Assembly: GCA_017474385.1 (NCBI GenBank)
Contig: JAFVHU010000148.1
Span: 1-45,388 of the forward strand
Length of the DNA stretch: 45,388 nt
Direction of reading: 5' to 3'
From: Afipia sp.
Lineage (GTDB): Bacteria; Pseudomonadota; Alphaproteobacteria; Rhizobiales; Xanthobacteraceae
A program made the position numbers and the translations under genes. Of the stretch, positions 34,485-43,310 are shown piece by piece; position 1 is the stretch's first letter, and the number at the start of each line of letters is the position of its first letter. The notes beneath the pieces were generated by a model. It worked only from the letters and a program-made list of their open reading frames with translations. It made no database searches and had not been told where the DNA came from.

Positions 34485-35581
34485 ATTTCGAGCACGTTGA
34501 AGAGAATTGCAAAGGCGGCATCCAGAAGGATGATTGCGAATAGCGCTTGGACAACGGCGACGGTCACCCGCCCGCCCAGATCCTCAACATCTCCGCGTAC
34601 CGAAAGGCCGTGGCGACATCCGGCAAGCGCAATCACAATGGCCAGCACCGGTACTTTTGCCATTCCAACCCAGAAGTGTCGGATATCGACCGCAGCCGAG
34701 AGTCGTTCGGCGAAATATGTCGGGCTCACGTCGAGTATGCCCCAGCTGACGACAAGCCCGCCGGCCAAACCAGCCAGCATGGCAACAATCGCCAGGAGGG
34801 GCATAATTACAAGCAATGCCAATACGCGTGGCACAACCAGCGCGTCGAACAGGTCGATGCCCATCACCTTCATTGCCTGCGTCTCTTGATTCATTCGCAT
34901 TGCGCCGATCTGGGCCGCGAAAGTGGAAGCGGACCGACCGGCAAGTAGTATCGCGGGAATGAGGACGCCGAACTCGCGGAGGACGGATATGCCAACCAGT
35001 TCGACGACCAGTTCCGATGCACCCAATGTCTTGAGCAGATCGCTTCCTATGAGAGCCACCACTGCGCCGATAAAGAATGTCATGATCGCTATGAGTGGCA
35101 GCGCATCGAAGCCGGCCTTCTGAATTGACGACGCCAGTGCGATCAATCGCATCCTTTTGGGATGTGCAAGAGATTTCATGAGCGCCACCTCAAGTTGGCC
35201 GAGAAATCGAGCGCTTGCGCCGATTTCCTGGACAGCTCGATAAACTTTTTGGCCAAGACGCACGTGAAATGGGGGAGTTTTGATTGGCGGGACATCGCGG
35301 TCGGCTATGGCCGAGCCCACCAGCGCGAACAGATCAGCAAGATTGGCGGGCAGGTCTGCGGTAAATGCCGCATTGGGTGCGAGAGTCAGGATGGCGAGCG
35401 CGCCTGCGCTGTCTATCCTTCCCAGGTTTCCGAAGTCGCTTGAGAAGGAGAGGTTCGAGGGACTCAGAACATGCCCGGAAAGGCCTGCGATCGACATCGC
35501 TGTCCAGTCACCTTCAACGACCAACGTTGAAATGCCATCTCCTTCGCGAACGAAGATGTTCGGTGCTGTGCGCGCATTCAT
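34481..35581 (-). CDS. mlaE: MlaE-type permease with N-terminal STAS-like domain
   Basis: A 366-residue protein. The first about 110 residues are soluble and look like a STAS domain (VVEGDWTAMSIAGL, LGRIDSAGALAIL). The MlaE permease domain follows (FIGAVVALIGSDLLKTLGAS, GVLIPAILLAGRSASTFAAQ, AMKVMGIDLFDALVVPRVLA). In E. coli the STAS partner MlaB is separate, whereas LinK-type and plant TGD-like relatives can be fused. The start MNARTAP with GGAG upstream fits; longer frames have no support. It is the first gene of the importer operon. Confidence 0.88.
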   Translation of the reverse strand: MNARTAPNIFVREGDGISTLVVEGDWTAMSIAGLSGHVLSPSNLSFSSDFGNLGRIDSAGALAILTLAPNAAFTADLPANLADLFALVGSAIADRDVPPIKTPPFHVRLGQKVYRAVQEIGASARFLGQLEVALMKSLAHPKRMRLIALASSIQKAGFDALPLIAIMTFFIGAVVALIGSDLLKTLGASELVVELVGISVLREFGVLIPAILLAGRSASTFAAQIGAMRMNQETQAMKVMGIDLFDALVVPRVLALLVIMPLLAIVAMLAGLAGGLVVSWGILDVSPTYFAERLSAAVDIRHFWVGMAKVPVLAIVIALAGCRHGLSVRGDVEDLGGRVTVAVVQALFAIILLDAAFAILFNVLEI

Positions 35582-35936
35582 CGCAGCAAGTCTCCAACCG
35601 GTGTCGGGAGAGCGGATCGACCGTGGCAACTCCCTCTCCCATAACCCGTCATCGAGCGGATCATGCCAGCAAGCGGGACCACTGACCCCACACATTTAAC
35701 CATGCCGATCCACACATCGCGCCTTGCCTCAATGGCATTATGTAAACGTCACCGTAGCGTTATATCAGGTCGCTTGCAAGGAGTATGCTGCGCACAAATC
35801 GGCCGACAGATCGTTTGAATAAGCACAGGATACTCTTGCTAAGGTTAGATAAAATTGTCAGTTGAAATCCCTATGAGATTCTTTCTGAACCGATATCGCA
35901 CCTTAGAGTTCATATTAACGACACTCGTAGGTGACA
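35582..35936. other. Intergenic stretch between efflux and MCE operons
   Basis: This 355-base gap holds no gene that I can support. It is more AT-rich than its surroundings toward 35800-35936. It must contain the promoter of the importer operon (reading leftward) and the 3' end of the efflux operon. A short imperfect inverted repeat, TAAACG and CGTTA, lies near 35740-35762. No strong terminator with a T-run is visible. Confidence 0.4.
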
Positions 35937-37400
35937 TTAAATCTTTGCTTGCACTTGCCATCCCAGGCCGAGTGATTTTTGCAGGGCGATCCATGACAGC
36001 GTGAGCGCCGCCTTTCCCCGGACGAGGTCGGTTGCCGCCTGCTGCTGTTTGCGAAGCGTGCGATTTAGGTCGGCGCGCGAGATCACTCCGCCGGCAAATC
36101 GTTGTCGATCAAGATCGGCTGCGCCATCTGCCTGGGACTTGATCTGCGCGAACGCCACCAGGGCAGAGCGCTGCTGGCTAAAGCGCGACAACGCGCGCTC
36201 GGCGTCCTGAAGTGCAGAAAGCACCGTCTTTCGATAGTTGGCAACTGCCTCGGCACGGACGGCGCTCGCCTGATCGACCGAGGCATCGACCCTTCCGAAA
36301 TCGAGGAAGTTCCACTGCAACTGTGGAATGGCGAGAATTGACGGATTGCTCACATCAAAGAGATCGTCTGGCGACGTTCCGCCAAGTCCCAAGATTCCCA
36401 TGAATGACAGCTTCGGAAATCGTGCAGCCTCCGCAACACCGATCCGAGCCGTTGCTGCCGCCAGGCTGCGTTCGGCCGCGCGGATGTCGGGCCGACGTGC
36501 GACAAGGTTGGAGGGGTCGCCCACGGCGACCTGTTCCGGCGGGAGGGGAACATCGAAGATCTGTTTCAGCGCTTCGTCCGTTGTCCCTGGGATCTGTCCA
36601 GCTAGAATGGCAAGCGCATCGAGCAATACCGCCGTGTCAGCTTCGGCCTCGGCGAGCTGAGACTTGAGCAGCTCGAGCTCGGCATTTGCATTGCCGAGAG
36701 GGAACAGGGGCAACACGCCTTGCTGATACCGTTGATAGGTTAGCGAGAGGGTTTGCTGCTGCAACTCGCACTCGGTTCGGTACGCTTTGGCTCGAAACTG
36801 GGCCTCGCGCAGGTTGACATAGGCATTGGCAACTTCGGCGGTCAGCTGGACCTTGGCATCCTCCACATTGGCAACCGCTGCCGCGGCCTGAGCGTTGCCG
36901 GCCTCGATCCGTCGCTGCGTTCCTCCTGCGAAATCCAGCTCCCAGTTAGCGTTGAGCCCGAGATTGTAGACACTGAGGCTATCATCCGCCTGTCCCTGCG
37001 GACTAACAGGCGCGCTCGCCGAAGGCGGGGCACTGTTCTGAATATCAAGGCCCGGCAAGCGGCCCTGAATAGCCGTCGCCTGGGTTCCAAGCGTCGGAAA
37101 TCTTCCGGCCTTCTCCTGTCTCACGGATGCCCGCGCCTGCGCAATCCGCGCTTGCGCAGCCTGAAGCGAAGGATTGTCCGATAACGCAGCCTCGATAAGC
37201 CTGGTCAATTCCGGATCGTTCAAAAGGAGCCACCACTCTGCCAGCTCGGGCTCGGTATCGATGATGTTACCGCCGGCACGGACAAAGCCGTCATTTCGGT
37301 TCGCCGAGAATACTTCTGGAGGCCCGGCGTAGTCTGGGCCCGCAACACAACCGGCCAGCAGAAACGAGGCGAGAAGCGATATTACAGATTTTCTTATCAT
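35937..37400 (-). CDS. NodT/TolC-type outer-membrane efflux lipoprotein
   Basis: A 487-residue outer-membrane factor. The lipobox LLAGC (about 14-18) follows a short signal. Two repeated efflux domains are visible: LNDPELTRLIEAALSDNPSL with AQARIAQARASVRQEKAGRF in the first, and RRPDIRAAERSLAAATARIG with AEAARFPKLSFMG in the second. It begins 7 bases after the stop of the transporter gene. It should form the outer-membrane channel of the tripartite pump. Confidence 0.9.
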   Translation of the reverse strand: MIRKSVISLLASFLLAGCVAGPDYAGPPEVFSANRNDGFVRAGGNIIDTEPELAEWWLLLNDPELTRLIEAALSDNPSLQAAQARIAQARASVRQEKAGRFPTLGTQATAIQGRLPGLDIQNSAPPSASAPVSPQGQADDSLSVYNLGLNANWELDFAGGTQRRIEAGNAQAAAAVANVEDAKVQLTAEVANAYVNLREAQFRAKAYRTECELQQQTLSLTYQRYQQGVLPLFPLGNANAELELLKSQLAEAEADTAVLLDALAILAGQIPGTTDEALKQIFDVPLPPEQVAVGDPSNLVARRPDIRAAERSLAAATARIGVAEAARFPKLSFMGILGLGGTSPDDLFDVSNPSILAIPQLQWNFLDFGRVDASVDQASAVRAEAVANYRKTVLSALQDAERALSRFSQQRSALVAFAQIKSQADGAADLDRQRFAGGVISRADLNRTLRKQQQAATDLVRGKAALTLSWIALQKSLGLGWQVQAKI

Positions 37401-37407
37401 GTCAGGC

Positions 37408-38979
37408 TCAGTGCATCGAAAGGGAAACATTCTTGGGAAGCGGCTTCAAAAAGATGACCAAAGGAACGGTCATCAAGGTCAGGACGCCCATCACCAAGAA
37501 TACATCATTGTAGGTCATTACGAACGCGTCCCGCTGGATGGTCCGGCCTAGCATCGACATGGCACCCTCCATCCCGCCGAAGCTTTTCGCGAGTTCATCA
37601 AGATAAATCTGGAGTGAAGCACTGTTGGCATTCAGCGTCTCTTCCATGCGCCGGCTATGGTGCCAGATCCGCTTGTCCTGAAACGAAGCCAGTCCGGCCA
37701 AAGCGAAAGATCCTCCGAGATTTCGAGCGGCGTTAAAAATACCGGAGGCATCGCCAGCATCTGTCTTTGCCACCGAGGCTACGGTAGCCTGGTTCAGGAA
37801 CATCATGGCCAGAATCATGCCAACACCCCGAATAAGCTGGCTTTCGATGAATACGGCGCCCCCAGATTCCGCGGTGAGGCTTATGCTGACGAAACAGCTG
37901 GCCGCCATCAGAAGCATTCCGACACCGACGGCAATGCGAATGTGGAGTCTGCGGATCATGAAGGGCAGGATCGGCATAAGCACAAAAGCCGGAATACCCA
38001 TCCAAAATATAACGAGCCCGGTTTGAAAAGCGTTATAATCGGATATGATCGCAAGAAATTGGGGAATGACGTAGGTCGAACCATACATGACCATTCCCAG
38101 GGCGAGAGCCATCACCGCAACGCTTCCGAATTGGCGATTGAGAAGGAGGCGGAGTTTCAGGACGGGCTTCGACGCGTTCAGCTGCCCGTATATGAGTGAA
38201 GCGAAACCGATAACGGCAATGAGTGCCAGCCAGCGAATAAGAGCGGATTCAAACCATTCCTCGCGATGCCCCTCCTCAAGCAACACAGTCAAAGCGCCCA
38301 ACCCCAGAATCAGGCCGGCAATGCCCGCCCAATCAGCATCGGTCAGATACTCCCACTTCGGCTCTTCGTGAGGAAGCCCGACGAATAGCAGCAGCAGCAG
38401 TACGGCGCAGATTGGAACATTGACAAAGAAGGCATAGTGCCAGCTCAAATTTTCGGTCAGCCAGCCACCGATCAGCGGCCCCATGACCGGACCCAGAATC
38501 ACTGTCATGCCGAACAGCGCCATGCCGATCGGCTGTTGATGGGGCGGCAATCTTTTCGCCACGATGGTCATCGCAGTTGGTATCAGCGCACCACCCATGA
38601 AACCCTGACCCGTGCGACCGATGATCATGGTCGTGAGGTCGGTCGCCATACCGCAAAGAATTGAGAAGCCGGTGAACGCGGAAACCGCAATGATGAGCAG
38701 GTTTCGCAGTCCAAAAAGGCGTTCAAGCCAGGCGCTAAGCGGAATTACCACAATTTCGGCAACGAGAAATGCGGTGGCAATCCAAGTGCCCTCGGTGCCG
38801 CTGGCTCCGATTTCGCCCTGGATCACCGGAAGCGCGGAATTGACGATAGAGATATCGAGTGTTGCGAGCATGGCGCCAAGTGCACCCGCTGCGACCGCTA
38901 TCCACGCGGTGATATCGGCATTCCGCCTTTCTGCAGTCGGAGTACCAGAGGCGCTGTTCGATGCCAACTCGGCGGTCAT
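37408..38979 (-). CDS. emrB: DHA2-family MFS drug efflux transporter (EmrB-like)
   Basis: A 523-residue, 14-helix MFS transporter. The DHA2 signatures are LATLDISIVNSALPVIQGEI (helix 1, motif D1), GRTGQGFMGGALIPTAMTIV, and GPVMGPLIGGWLTENLSWHY (motif C, antiporter). The C-terminal part has an extended loop before the last helices as in EmrB. It exports hydrophobic toxic compounds with proton antiport. It overlaps the membrane-fusion gene by ATGA. Confidence 0.92.
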   Translation of the reverse strand: MTAELASNSASGTPTAERRNADITAWIAVAAGALGAMLATLDISIVNSALPVIQGEIGASGTEGTWIATAFLVAEIVVIPLSAWLERLFGLRNLLIIAVSAFTGFSILCGMATDLTTMIIGRTGQGFMGGALIPTAMTIVAKRLPPHQQPIGMALFGMTVILGPVMGPLIGGWLTENLSWHYAFFVNVPICAVLLLLLFVGLPHEEPKWEYLTDADWAGIAGLILGLGALTVLLEEGHREEWFESALIRWLALIAVIGFASLIYGQLNASKPVLKLRLLLNRQFGSVAVMALALGMVMYGSTYVIPQFLAIISDYNAFQTGLVIFWMGIPAFVLMPILPFMIRRLHIRIAVGVGMLLMAASCFVSISLTAESGGAVFIESQLIRGVGMILAMMFLNQATVASVAKTDAGDASGIFNAARNLGGSFALAGLASFQDKRIWHHSRRMEETLNANSASLQIYLDELAKSFGGMEGAMSMLGRTIQRDAFVMTYNDVFLVMGVLTLMTVPLVIFLKPLPKNVSLSMH

Positions 38980-40103
38980 TTGTCGGTACTCGAGATCTCT
39001 TTCAGCTCTCCGGCAGCGTTTCGCGTGTCGACAACTGCCACAACCGACATGCCCGGGACGAGCAGACGACGCACTTTGGGCGAGGCTATTATCGCGATAC
39101 GAACCGTTATCCGCTGAACAATCTTGGTGAAATTCCCTGTGGCGTTTTCGGGCGGCAGGATCGAAAATTCTGCTCCGGTTCCGGGCGAGATGCTCTCAAC
39201 GCGTCCAGCAATCTCAAAGTCGGGAAGAGCATCGACCTCGAGCCTGACCGGTTGCCCCGCCCGCAAAAGGCCGACCTGCGTCTCCTTGAAATTAGCGATG
39301 ACGTAGATTTCGTTTACCGGAACCACGGTCATCAATCGCTGACCGGGCTGAACGAATTGGCCGACCCTTACTGTTAGATCGCCAACGCGACCTCCCTTGC
39401 TGGCTCGCAGCAGAGTCGATGTGACATCTAGGTCGGCCGCTTCCAGCTGCGCGCGAGCCGCGTCAGCTTGGGCTTCGGTCTGGTCGATCTGTTTGAACAA
39501 GGTGGCCCTCCGACCGTTGGCAGCAGAGACTGCTGCCTGGGCAGCAACAAAGTCGGCGTGCGCTTGCTGCGCCTGTGTCTCATATTGTTGAAGCTTTTCT
39601 CGCGGCTCCGCACCGGTCGCGGCAAGGGGGCGATACCTCGCTAGCTGCTCATTGGCGAGGTCGAGCGCCGCGCGCTTGGCGGCGAGTTGGGCCCGCGCCT
39701 GCCGAATCGATGAGTCCTGTTCGGTTACTTGCGAGCGGATTGTGTCGGCGCCGGCCAGCGTCGCCGCAATTTGCGCACGCGCCTGTTGCGCCTGGGCTCT
39801 ATAATCTCGCACATCCAGTTGCACGAGCGCCTCGCCGGGACTGACCCGCCCGTTCTCAGAGACGAGCACCGCGTCCACGTATCCGGCCACTTTTGATGAA
39901 ACCACAACGCTGTCGGCCGCGACATAGGCGTTGTCGGTCGACTGCATGTACTGCCCATAGGTGACATGCCTGTAATACCACCCACCACCTGCAATCAGCG
40001 CAGCAGTGATGGCTATGATGAGGATGAGGCGAAATTTGGGTTGCGATTTCAGGCTGGATGCGGGCGCGCGATCCTGTTCCCGCTCATTTGGTTCGTCGGT
40101 CAT
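38976..40103 (-). CDS. emrA: HlyD/EmrA-type membrane-fusion protein
   Basis: A 375-residue periplasmic adaptor. One membrane helix (LILIIAITAALIAGGGWYY, about 26-44) is followed by the biotinyl-lipoyl-like domain (YVAADSVVVSSKVAGYVDAV), a long coiled-coil hairpin rich in Ala, Gln and Arg (about 105-210), and the beta-barrel (VRVGQFVQPGQRLMTVVPV). The start MTDEPNE is preferred over an upstream Met because of AAAGAGG just before it. It is the first gene of the pump operon, divergent from the MarR regulator. Confidence 0.9.
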   Translation of the reverse strand: MTDEPNEREQDRAPASSLKSQPKFRLILIIAITAALIAGGGWYYRHVTYGQYMQSTDNAYVAADSVVVSSKVAGYVDAVLVSENGRVSPGEALVQLDVRDYRAQAQQARAQIAATLAGADTIRSQVTEQDSSIRQARAQLAAKRAALDLANEQLARYRPLAATGAEPREKLQQYETQAQQAHADFVAAQAAVSAANGRRATLFKQIDQTEAQADAARAQLEAADLDVTSTLLRASKGGRVGDLTVRVGQFVQPGQRLMTVVPVNEIYVIANFKETQVGLLRAGQPVRLEVDALPDFEIAGRVESISPGTGAEFSILPPENATGNFTKIVQRITVRIAIIASPKVRRLLVPGMSVVAVVDTRNAAGELKEISSTDK

Positions 40104-40173
40104 CTGCCTCTTTCGAAGGATTTTGGACATGTGCTAAGTCGCTTCATGGCGTGGCGTAGACCGTTCCATCCGG

Positions 40174-40193
40174 TTAGTAAAATCGTTTAGTAA
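40174..40193. promoter_or_regulatory. Direct repeats in the pump/MarR divergent promoter
   Basis: TTAGTAA occurs at 40174-40180 and 40187-40193, 13 bases apart, in the 131-base region between the pump and the MarR gene. They are the only obvious repeats there and are good candidates for MarR half-sites. Overlap with a -10 box is possible. Confidence 0.4.
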
Positions 40194-40234
40194 TTTGCGT
40201 TTTGGCATTCCCACGAAACGGACTAGGCAGCGGT

Positions 40235-40723
40235 ATGAACGCAAATCTCGACACAATGCCGCCACGGCTTCGCGAAGGCGCCCTCACCGACGACGACCGT
40301 ATGCTATATTTGATGGACGAGATTAGTCGGGGGGCGAGGCGCGCTTATGACGCACGGATTGCCAAGATTGGCCTCAATCAGACGCAGTGGCGCATCATCG
40401 GACAACTTCTCCGCGAACCATCGTTGACGCAGGCCGGAATTGCCAAGCGACTAGAGTTGGAATCCGCCACGATCGGTCAAGCCGTCGCTGGCCTTTGTGG
40501 GAAAGGATTGATGGAAAGGCGACGAGCCAAAACGGACGGCCGGGCATGGCAGCTCATCCTGACCCAGGAGCTCGACAGGTTGTTGCCCCAACTGAGAGAA
40601 TCCGCGGACGGGCTGCATAGGGTCCTATGGCGGAACGCCACGCGCGACGAAAAACGGACGTTGCTGGACATTCTTGTGCGGATTGCGTCGAATCTCGATC
40701 AGAGCCGGACCGATGCGGAATAG
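40235..40723 (+). CDS. MarR-family regulator of the efflux operon
   Basis: A 162-residue MarR protein: KIGLNQTQWRIIGQLLREPS and TQAGIAKRLELESATIGQAV form the DNA-binding domain, with the wing LMERRRAKTDGRAWQLIL. The start MNANLD follows a weak AGGCAG site. It lies back to back with the EmrA-like gene, as MprA lies beside emrAB in E. coli although in another orientation, so control of the pump is likely. The UbiB-like gene follows 5 bases after its stop and is probably co-transcribed. Confidence 0.9.
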   Translation: MNANLDTMPPRLREGALTDDDRMLYLMDEISRGARRAYDARIAKIGLNQTQWRIIGQLLREPSLTQAGIAKRLELESATIGQAVAGLCGKGLMERRRAKTDGRAWQLILTQELDRLLPQLRESADGLHRVLWRNATRDEKRTLLDILVRIASNLDQSRTDAE

Positions 40724-40728
40724 GACAT

Positions 40729-42318
40729 ATGCCTGGGTTCCGAGATAAACCGATAGGAGACATCGCACGCGCCGCCGAGATAGGACAGATTCTTGTCCGG
40801 CACGGCGCCAAAAGCCTGGCGGGCGCTCTCGGAGTCATTCCGCATCCGGCCAAGTCAATCGATCCAGGTGAATTGCGGCCGGCGGCGGTCGTCGCACTCC
40901 TGCGCGACATTGGTCCGGTCGGAATAAAGCTTGGACAGCTGCTGGCGACGCGCAGCGATCTGTTTTCCAGGTCCTGGATTGCTGCCTTCGCGACGCTCCA
41001 CGATCAGGTTTCTCCGGTGCCATTCGAAGAAATCGAGCCCATCCTTGCCGCAAGCTGGGGAGCTGACTGGCGAGGGGAATTCACCCAATTCGATGAACAA
41101 CCACTGGCTTCGGCTTCGGTAGCGCAGACCTACTCTGCTTCGCTGCTCGACGGCGCCGACGTTATCATAAAGGTGCGGCGTCCGGGCACTGCTGCGCGAA
41201 TGGAGGCCGATGTGCGGCTCCTGACGCGCCTCGCCGCCGTTGCCGAGGATCGATCCCCTGAAATCGCCCGCTATCGCCCCGTAGAGTTCCTGCGAACCTT
41301 TGGCAGAAATCTTGCCTGGGAAATGGATCTGGCAGCAGAAGCTCGTGCATGCGAGCGTATCGGTGGCTATCTTGATACGCTTGGGATCAAGACTCCAACA
41401 ATTCATTGGGAACTGACGGGGATACGGGTCAACGTCCAGGAGCGGCTGTATGGAACGCCCGCGTCTGCGATCGAGGCCGAATCGACCGACCCACGCGTGG
41501 CGGCGTTCGCGAGACAATATGCGAATGCAGTCCTGCGCATGATCATTCTGAATGGCGAATTTCATGGCGATCCGCATCCAGGCAATGTGTTCCTTATCGG
41601 GGAACAGGATGTGGGCTTTATCGACTTCGGATCGGTCGGCACTCTCACAAAGGCGAGGCGCGAGGAACTGGTACGACTTGTCATGGCTATAGCCGACGAA
41701 GACACAGCAGACGTCGCGAACGTGTTGCTCGAATGGGCTGGAGATCCGAAAGTTGACCGTGATGGGCTCACCCAGAATTTGGACCAGCTGATCGGTGAGT
41801 TCAGGGGAACGGTCCTTTCGGGGATTGAGTTCTCGCATATTTTCAGCCGCGTGTTCGATCTCCTGCGAGACTATCAGCTCGCACTTCCGCCTGATCTGGC
41901 GATCCTTCTTCGAACATTGCTCACGGCGGAAGGGTTTGCGCGTTCCTTTGCGCCTGACTATAATATCGGGGAGGAAACACGCCCCATCATGTTGGAGCTG
42001 TTCGCAGAAAGATTCTCCCTTGGCAGGAATCGCGCCAATTTAAAAAAAGTTCGCCGACAACTCCTCGCCCTAGCGGCGATCATGCCTGACCTTCTCGATA
42101 ACGCCGCCGCTATAGCCAAGTCCGGGCATGTGCCTGTCCAGATTGATCCGGCAAGTTTTGAGAAGCTCGCAGCCATTCGCCGCGCGAGCCAGCCTGTCAA
42201 AGGTCCTGTGGCGGCCGCACTTATCGTCTCCGCGGCGCTGCTTGCGAATCAATCCTGGGTGCTTGCAAGTGTTGCAGTGGCTCTTGCCGGGTTGGTTCTT
42301 CTGCGCAAATGGCGATAA
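40729..42318 (+). CDS. UbiB/ABC1 (ADCK)-family atypical kinase
   Basis: A 529-residue protein of the UbiB family. The KxGQ motif (GIKLGQLLATRSDLF), the Ala-rich loop (PLASASVAQTYSASL), the invariant VIIKVRRPG, the catalytic-like HGDPHPGNVFL and the metal-binding IDFGSVG are all present. The C-terminus has two hydrophobic segments (AAALIVSAALLA, VAVALAGLVLL), typical for the membrane-bound form. The family supports ubiquinone synthesis or lipid transport in an ATP-dependent way. Being in a regulator operon near a pump and an MCE importer, it may be a specialised paralogue and not the housekeeping UbiB. Confidence 0.9.
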   Translation: MPGFRDKPIGDIARAAEIGQILVRHGAKSLAGALGVIPHPAKSIDPGELRPAAVVALLRDIGPVGIKLGQLLATRSDLFSRSWIAAFATLHDQVSPVPFEEIEPILAASWGADWRGEFTQFDEQPLASASVAQTYSASLLDGADVIIKVRRPGTAARMEADVRLLTRLAAVAEDRSPEIARYRPVEFLRTFGRNLAWEMDLAAEARACERIGGYLDTLGIKTPTIHWELTGIRVNVQERLYGTPASAIEAESTDPRVAAFARQYANAVLRMIILNGEFHGDPHPGNVFLIGEQDVGFIDFGSVGTLTKARREELVRLVMAIADEDTADVANVLLEWAGDPKVDRDGLTQNLDQLIGEFRGTVLSGIEFSHIFSRVFDLLRDYQLALPPDLAILLRTLLTAEGFARSFAPDYNIGEETRPIMLELFAERFSLGRNRANLKKVRRQLLALAAIMPDLLDNAAAIAKSGHVPVQIDPASFEKLAAIRRASQPVKGPVAAALIVSAALLANQSWVLASVAVALAGLVLLRKWR

Positions 42319-42379
42319 GATCGTTGCTCAGCTTGAACGGGCCAGCGTCCAATATCAGGCCAACTGAGAACTGGAGTTT

Positions 42380-43153
42380 ATGATGACACTGCAGAAGCCA
42401 GTCGATCCGGTCCCCGCAGCCACCATGCTGTTGCTTCGCGACGAGCCGGAGTTCCAGGTGCTGATGGTCATGCGGCATCACCAGATCGATTTTGCATCCG
42501 GCGCGCTGGTCTTTCCCGGTGGAAAGCCTTCTGCTGCCGATGAAGCGCCTGAATGGGCCGATTATTGCAGGGGCTGGAAAACGCTAGATCCTACGCAGCG
42601 CACCCTTCGGATTGCCGCGATTCGTGAAGCCTTTGAGGAAGCAGGCATCCTGCTGGCCGATCATCGCGACGGTAGCGAGTTCGAGGATATTTGCGATCTT
42701 GAAAGCCGCAAAGCCGTCGAGCGAGGCGAGCGCGAATTTTTCGACATTGTGCGCGAGGCCGATGTGCAACTGCGCCTTGATCGCCTGAGCGAGTTCGCGC
42801 GGTGGATCACGCCCAGCTTTATGCAAAAGCGCTTCGACACTCATTTCTTCGTCGTTCGCGCCCCAGAGCGCCAGATCGCAGCATGTGATGGATATGAAAC
42901 CGTTGATGCGGAATGGCTTTCGCCAAGCAAAGCCCTGAAACTGGGTGTCAGCGGTGAACGAACGATCATCTTTCCCACGCGATTGAACCTGCAACTGCTA
43001 GCCGAAGCTGCGAGCGCAGACGATTGCGTCGCGCGGGCCAAGGCTCGCGAAATCGTGCCGGTCCTTCCAGAAGTCATCCAGCGAGACGGCAAGAACATCC
43101 TCACTATCCCCGCCGACGTGGGATACGGCACAGCCTTCGAAGTTATCAGCTGA
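42380..43153 (+). CDS. Nudix hydrolase, CoA-pyrophosphatase-like (NUDT19 type)
   Basis: A 257-residue Nudix protein. The start of the box (ALVFPGGK, 42-49) is separated from IREAFEEAGILL (81-92) by an insertion of about 30 residues, the pattern of NUDT19-like enzymes. Those hydrolyse CoA or acyl-CoA to 4'-phosphopantetheine derivatives and 3',5'-ADP. The remainder (ARWITPSFMQKRFDTHFFVV) also fits. It lies 61 bases after the kinase-like gene, with GGAG before two adjacent ATG codons. Confidence 0.85.
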   Translation: MMTLQKPVDPVPAATMLLLRDEPEFQVLMVMRHHQIDFASGALVFPGGKPSAADEAPEWADYCRGWKTLDPTQRTLRIAAIREAFEEAGILLADHRDGSEFEDICDLESRKAVERGEREFFDIVREADVQLRLDRLSEFARWITPSFMQKRFDTHFFVVRAPERQIAACDGYETVDAEWLSPSKALKLGVSGERTIIFPTRLNLQLLAEAASADDCVARAKAREIVPVLPEVIQRDGKNILTIPADVGYGTAFEVIS

Positions 43154-43310
43154 GATAGAAGCAAGCAAGCGGGCGCAAACTCTTACGATCCGTAGCCGGG
43201 TAACTGGGGGAATGGCTTGTTTTATCCCAGTATTTCTTGTCGCATAGTCTAAAATTTCTTCACCATAGACATATGTTTCAGAAGGATATTATTCACTTGC
43301 TCTTGCCTTA

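Noticed and set aside
32201-35581. A true lin (hexachlorocyclohexane) locus
   Set aside because: Only the transporter type matches; no linA, linB or related catabolic genes are present.
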